Shown piece after piece: positions 61,174 to 64,000 of a stretch of DNA of 64,000 nt (the first letter of the stretch is position 1; the number at the start of each line of letters is the position of its first letter). The notes under the pieces were generated by a model that worked only from the letters and a program-made list of their open reading frames with translations, had not been told where the DNA came from and made no database searches. A program made the translations under genes and the position numbers. The stretch is from Natronomonas gomsonensis (lineage in GTDB: Archaea; Halobacteriota; Halobacteria; Halobacteriales; Haloarculaceae), in assembly GCF_013391635.1 (NCBI RefSeq), contig NZ_JACAWU010000001.1, positions 1,426,001-1,490,000 on the forward strand, given 5' to 3'.

Positions 61174-62793
61174 TCACCGGTTCCGGCCGAGCGACTCGTG
61201 GCTGGTCACCCAGTCGGAGGCGGAGATGGCGGCACCGAGCGAGATTTCGCCGGCAAGCACGGTTGCGGCGGCGATTTCGGCGAGTTTGTTGACGTTGCCG
61301 GGGCCGGCACAGTCGAGGATTTCGAGACACTCCTGTTGGGTCGCCATTCCCGTCCCGCCGCCGTAGGTGGCGACGATGAGCGAGGGGATGGTAACCGAGA
61401 TGTGCAGCGAGTCGTCGTCGAGCAGCGTCGTGTTGAGGATGGCCGCCGAGGACTCGGCGACGTTGGCCTCGTCCTGTCCGGTGGCGATGAACAGCGACGC
61501 GAGGCCGTTCGCGGGGTGGGCGCCGTTGGTGTTCGCACCGGAGAAGAACGACCCGATTGTGGCGATTTTGCTGTGGTGGGCGAGGCTGTCGGGTTCGGCA
61601 CCGAGGTGGTGGATGCAGGTATCTCGGTCCAGCGTCACTTCGGCGGTGACGCGCTTGCCGCGGGTCATCATGTCGTTGACTTTCGAGGCCTTCTTGTCGG
61701 TCGCGAAGTTGCCCTCGAGGTAGAAGTTCTCCACGTAGCCGGGGTACTCCTGAAGCACCCAGTTACACGCCGCGAAGGTGGCTTTCCCGACCATGTTCTG
61801 TCCGGCGGCGTCGCCCGTCTGAAAACTGAACCGCAGGTGGGCGAAGTTGTTGGTCATGTAGTCCTCGATTTCGACCAACTCGGCGACGCTGGAGGTCTCC
61901 TCGGCCTTCTCCTTGATGGTGTCGTAGTGCTCGAACACCCAATCGCGGAAGTCACGGGCGTTGCGGGCGTCCTCGAAGACGAACACCGGCGCGCGGTTCA
62001 TCCGGTCGTTGACGACCGTGGTCTTCGCGCCGCCCGAGAGGTTGATGGCCTTCATCCCACGGCTGTAGGAGGCGACGAGCGTCCCCTCCGTGGTGGCCAT
62101 CGGAATCGGGTACTCGCCGTCGGCGTACTCGCCGTTGATTTTGACCGGTCCGGCGAGCCCGAGCGGCATCTGGGCGACGCCGATGAAGTTCTCGATGTTA
62201 CCCTGCCCCATCGAGGCGTCGAAGGAGAACTCCGGGACGTGTTCGAGTTCGGCGCCGGTCTTCTCTTCGATGTACTCGTGGCGCTCGGCGATGGCCTCTT
62301 CGCTGTAGTTGTCGTCGTCCGAGCGCGGAATGCCGGGGATGGCGTCCTCGCCGCGGATGGTGTCGCCGATTTCCAGCGTCAGTTCGCCGAACGGCTCTGC
62401 GACGAAGTCGACGTGGATGTCGTGGTCGCCCGTCGGGAGGTTCATCTCCTCGACGACGACGGTGACGGTCCGTCCGACGGGGAACTGAATCGGACTGTCC
62501 TCGGTGACTTCGTCGAGTCGGAAGGAGTCGCCGTCGGCGGTCACCAGCCGGACTCGCTCGGAGTCGATCTCGTCGCCGTTGATGACGAGACGGTTGATGC
62601 CGGCGAACTTCGCGTCCTGGAGGCGGTTTTTCACCTCGAATTCGACGCCCCGGTCTGTGTCCTTCAGACTTCCGTAGGTGTACAGTCGTTTGAGTATCTT
62701 TTCGGGGATGTCGAGGGAGACGAACCCACCCGACCCCACGATGTTGGCGTAGATGCGCTTCAGAATCCCACTGTCTGGCGTTGGTATAACCAT
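61174..62793 (-). CDS. hmgA: HMG-CoA reductase with long N-terminal extension
   Basis: 539 residues; about 400 is usual in haloarchaea. Catalytic residues are present: E236 in TTEGTLVAS, K380 in TRGKRVTAE, D441 in TGQDEANVAES and H532 in TSHESLGRN. Others are DAAGQNM, GGGTGMATQQECLEILDC and NTNGAHPANGLASLF. The first ~150 residues (VSLDIPEKILKRLYTYGSL, then NRLQDAKFAGINRLVING) form an extra domain not seen in the short archaeal enzymes. It makes mevalonate for archaeal lipids, if active. A second, shorter copy may exist elsewhere. Confidence 0.88.
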   Translation of the reverse strand: MVIPTPDSGILKRIYANIVGSGGFVSLDIPEKILKRLYTYGSLKDTDRGVEFEVKNRLQDAKFAGINRLVINGDEIDSERVRLVTADGDSFRLDEVTEDSPIQFPVGRTVTVVVEEMNLPTGDHDIHVDFVAEPFGELTLEIGDTIRGEDAIPGIPRSDDDNYSEEAIAERHEYIEEKTGAELEHVPEFSFDASMGQGNIENFIGVAQMPLGLAGPVKINGEYADGEYPIPMATTEGTLVASYSRGMKAINLSGGAKTTVVNDRMNRAPVFVFEDARNARDFRDWVFEHYDTIKEKAEETSSVAELVEIEDYMTNNFAHLRFSFQTGDAAGQNMVGKATFAACNWVLQEYPGYVENFYLEGNFATDKKASKVNDMMTRGKRVTAEVTLDRDTCIHHLGAEPDSLAHHSKIATIGSFFSGANTNGAHPANGLASLFIATGQDEANVAESSAAILNTTLLDDDSLHISVTIPSLIVATYGGGTGMATQQECLEILDCAGPGNVNKLAEIAAATVLAGEISLGAAISASDWVTSHESLGRNR

Positions 62794-63003
62794 CTGCGTG
62801 CCTCATGCTCCGACCATACTGTAAAAAAGATTGTGTAGAAAACATACTATCACCTAAATGAATAAATACTGTCAGTTCGGTTTCAACGCTTAATTGGCCG
62901 GTATGAGCCGGTTTGAAGGCTGTTCTCGTACCGTCCGCCACAGTCTCTCGTGGGTTCGGTCGTGTGTCAGACGTGTCCGGGACGACTCCGACCCTTTTTC
63001 TAG

Positions 63004-63019
63004 GAGTAGGCGCCTACTC
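63004..63019. promoter_or_regulatory. Perfect 16-bp palindrome just before the DUF5797-type gene
   Basis: GAGTAGGCGCCTACTC is a perfect palindrome ending 7 bp before the ATG at 63027, with a CCTTTTTCTA promoter-like box ending about 26 bp before the start. It lies where a repressor would block a leaderless transcript start. Operator-like; the binding protein is unknown, possibly autoregulatory. Confidence 0.5.
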
Positions 63020-63026
63020 ACTCCAC

Positions 63027-63512
63027 ATGACCCTCTCGGAGGAGGCCGAATCCCGGTTGGCGGACATCGTCGCCCTCCAGCCGACGAAGAACGGCGAGTT
63101 ACAACAGCGGTGGGGCATGGACAGCGGCAGCGAGGTCCACCAGTACCTCGAGAACGAACTGAAGGAGTACTACTACCGCGACGAGGACAGCCTCATCCGG
63201 GCGACGCCGGAGGCCGCCGCTCTCGTCGGTATGGACGACAGCGAGGAAATCGTCCGCGTCCCCGAACTACAGGCCAGAATCATCGACGTACTCGCCGGCC
63301 CCGCCGAGGACCCCCAAAGCGTCGTCTCCGTTCTCCACGACCTCCGTGATATCGACGTCGACAGCGACCCCGACGCGGTCCGCTCGGGACTGCGCAGCCT
63401 CAAGGACAAGGGCATCGTCTCGTTGATTCGCAAGACTGTCCCCACCTTCCGGTTGGCCGTCGAGCGTGACACCATCGAGGTCGAAGTGCTGGCAGACCCA
63501 GTCGAGAGCTAA
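63027..63512 (+). CDS. DUF5797-type haloarchaeal protein with likely winged helix
   Basis: 161 residues from MTLSEEA. LADIVALQPTKNGELQQRWGM, then SEVHQYLENELKEYYYRDEDS, suggest a winged-helix at the N-terminus; a second similar module is at the C-terminus (RIIDVLAGPAEDPQSVVSVL, RSGLRSLKDKGIVSLIRKT). I recall the family name DUF5797. Probably a DNA-binding regulator; the palindrome before it fits autoregulation. Overlaps the next gene by 4 bp. Confidence 0.72.
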   Translation: MTLSEEAESRLADIVALQPTKNGELQQRWGMDSGSEVHQYLENELKEYYYRDEDSLIRATPEAAALVGMDDSEEIVRVPELQARIIDVLAGPAEDPQSVVSVLHDLRDIDVDSDPDAVRSGLRSLKDKGIVSLIRKTVPTFRLAVERDTIEVEVLADPVES

Positions 63513-64000
63513 CGGTGCCGCCGTCGTTTTTCTGCGAGCAGCCGTTTTATCGCCGCTCCCGGCCCGCCGTCGATGGGCCACTCCTTCGCTCGCCAGACGG
63601 GTGGTTCGGGTTCGAACGACCGACAGCGGGCCGAACACTCCGCGGCGGTCTGTTCGCGGCCCTTCGCTGCACACCGCGGAAACGGTCCCGCCGGCTCGGC
63701 CACCTCGAAGTGCCGACAATCGGGGCGCATCGTGTCGGCGTAGGCGCGCCAGCCACGCTCGTAGGCCCGCTCGGCGATTTCGAGCCGTTTGCGCCGCTTC
63801 CAGTCGGGGTCGGCGTACTCGAAGCGGGCCGCTGAAGCGTCGTATTCGCCCCCGTCAGGACGTTCGAGAATTCGCGTTCCCGGCTCCGAAACCGGAAGCG
63901 ACCGGGGATTCCACACCGGTTCGGCACGCCAGCCCTCTGGCCCTTCCGACACTGCGAGGATGCCCACCTCGACGGGCATCGCCTCCAGCAGCGCCGGTTC
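63509..64000 (-). CDS. Unknown protein, start beyond the right edge
   Basis: The frame is open from the window edge (64000) to its stop at 63509 and reads through the first ATG at 63979, so the true start may lie outside. 164 codons visible. A four-cysteine cluster (CRHFEV, PRCAAK, ECSARCRSF) may bind zinc or an iron-sulfur cluster; the tail is strongly basic (KRLLAEKRRRHR). No family recognised. Ends overlapping the DUF5797-type gene by 4 bp. Confidence 0.6.
   Translation of the reverse strand, partial: EPALLEAMPVEVGILAVSEGPEGWRAEPVWNPRSLPVSEPGTRILERPDGGEYDASAARFEYADPDWKRRKRLEIAERAYERGWRAYADTMRPDCRHFEVAEPAGPFPRCAAKGREQTAAECSARCRSFEPEPPVWRAKEWPIDGGPGAAIKRLLAEKRRRHR

Noticed and set aside
61042-62838. 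598-codon plus-strand frame
   Set aside because: Shadow of HMG-CoA reductase, whose catalytic residues are all in the minus frame.

Overview
The window is chromosomal DNA from a haloarchaeon (class Halobacteria; genus not determined). The evidence is the high G+C, the acidic proteins, Tat signal peptides with twin arginines on most exported proteins, halocyanins, sn-glycerol-1-phosphate dehydrogenase, archaeal ribosomal protein L44e, S27e, aIF2-alpha and Nop10, transcription factor S, and many leaderless genes with an AT-rich box about 25 bp before the start. Coding density is high, and long antisense open frames are common because of codon bias.

Layout. 1-6731 (minus): a run of five related secreted proteins of the SipW-cognate/TasA-like type. 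Two carry a von Willebrand A (vWA) domain inserted into the common core. Two paralogous DUF7344-type winged-helix membrane regulators (7018-8325) lie beside them. 8448-12980: glutamate synthase large subunit. 13385-19885: a large Tat-exported M14 peptidase, an epimerase, glycerol-1-phosphate dehydrogenase (archaeal lipid backbone), a degenerate Nudix protein and an acetyltransferase. 19996-20679: endonuclease III. 20698-27124: a respiratory bc-complex locus made of halocyanin, Rieske protein and split b6/subunit IV cytochrome b, surrounded by small conserved membrane proteins and without a c-type cytochrome. 27174-31044: polyprenyl synthase, an NAD-kinase-like protein without the GGDGT motif, an M42 peptidase and a second anchored halocyanin. 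31073-38559: SRPBCC protein, Get3/ArsA ATPase, FAD protein, SCP2-like protein, CoaBC, a pilin-like protein, membrane proteins and a purine phosphoribosyltransferase. 38562-39609: a pair of inverted intergenic repeats around a lipoprotein gene, then tRNA-Met(CAT). 39670-43348: GtrA, a GT2 glycosyltransferase and a DUF2298 membrane protein, probably for surface glycans. 43483-46172: the conserved archaeal translation block (L44e, S27e, aIF2-alpha, Nop10, PAC2). 46239-64000: mixed housekeeping genes, including a PLP-fold threonine-synthase homologue without its lysine, LysE exporter, acyl-CoA dehydrogenase, RIO-like kinase, an S10-like protein, M20 amidohydrolase, TFS, an MFS transporter and a long HMG-CoA reductase.

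The items most worth attention are: (1) a family of intergenic elements at about 12984-13320, 30167-30376, 38562-38643 and 39317-39523. They keep T-rich boxes but carry different, self-complementary hairpins, and occur as inverted pairs. (2) The TasA-like cluster with vWA insertions. (3) Homologues that have lost catalytic motifs (NAD-kinase-like and threonine-synthase-like). (4) The cytochrome-c-free bc locus with its uncharacterised small membrane proteins. No CRISPR array, transposase, rRNA or replication origin was seen. Family names given as DUF numbers are from memory and could not be searched here.
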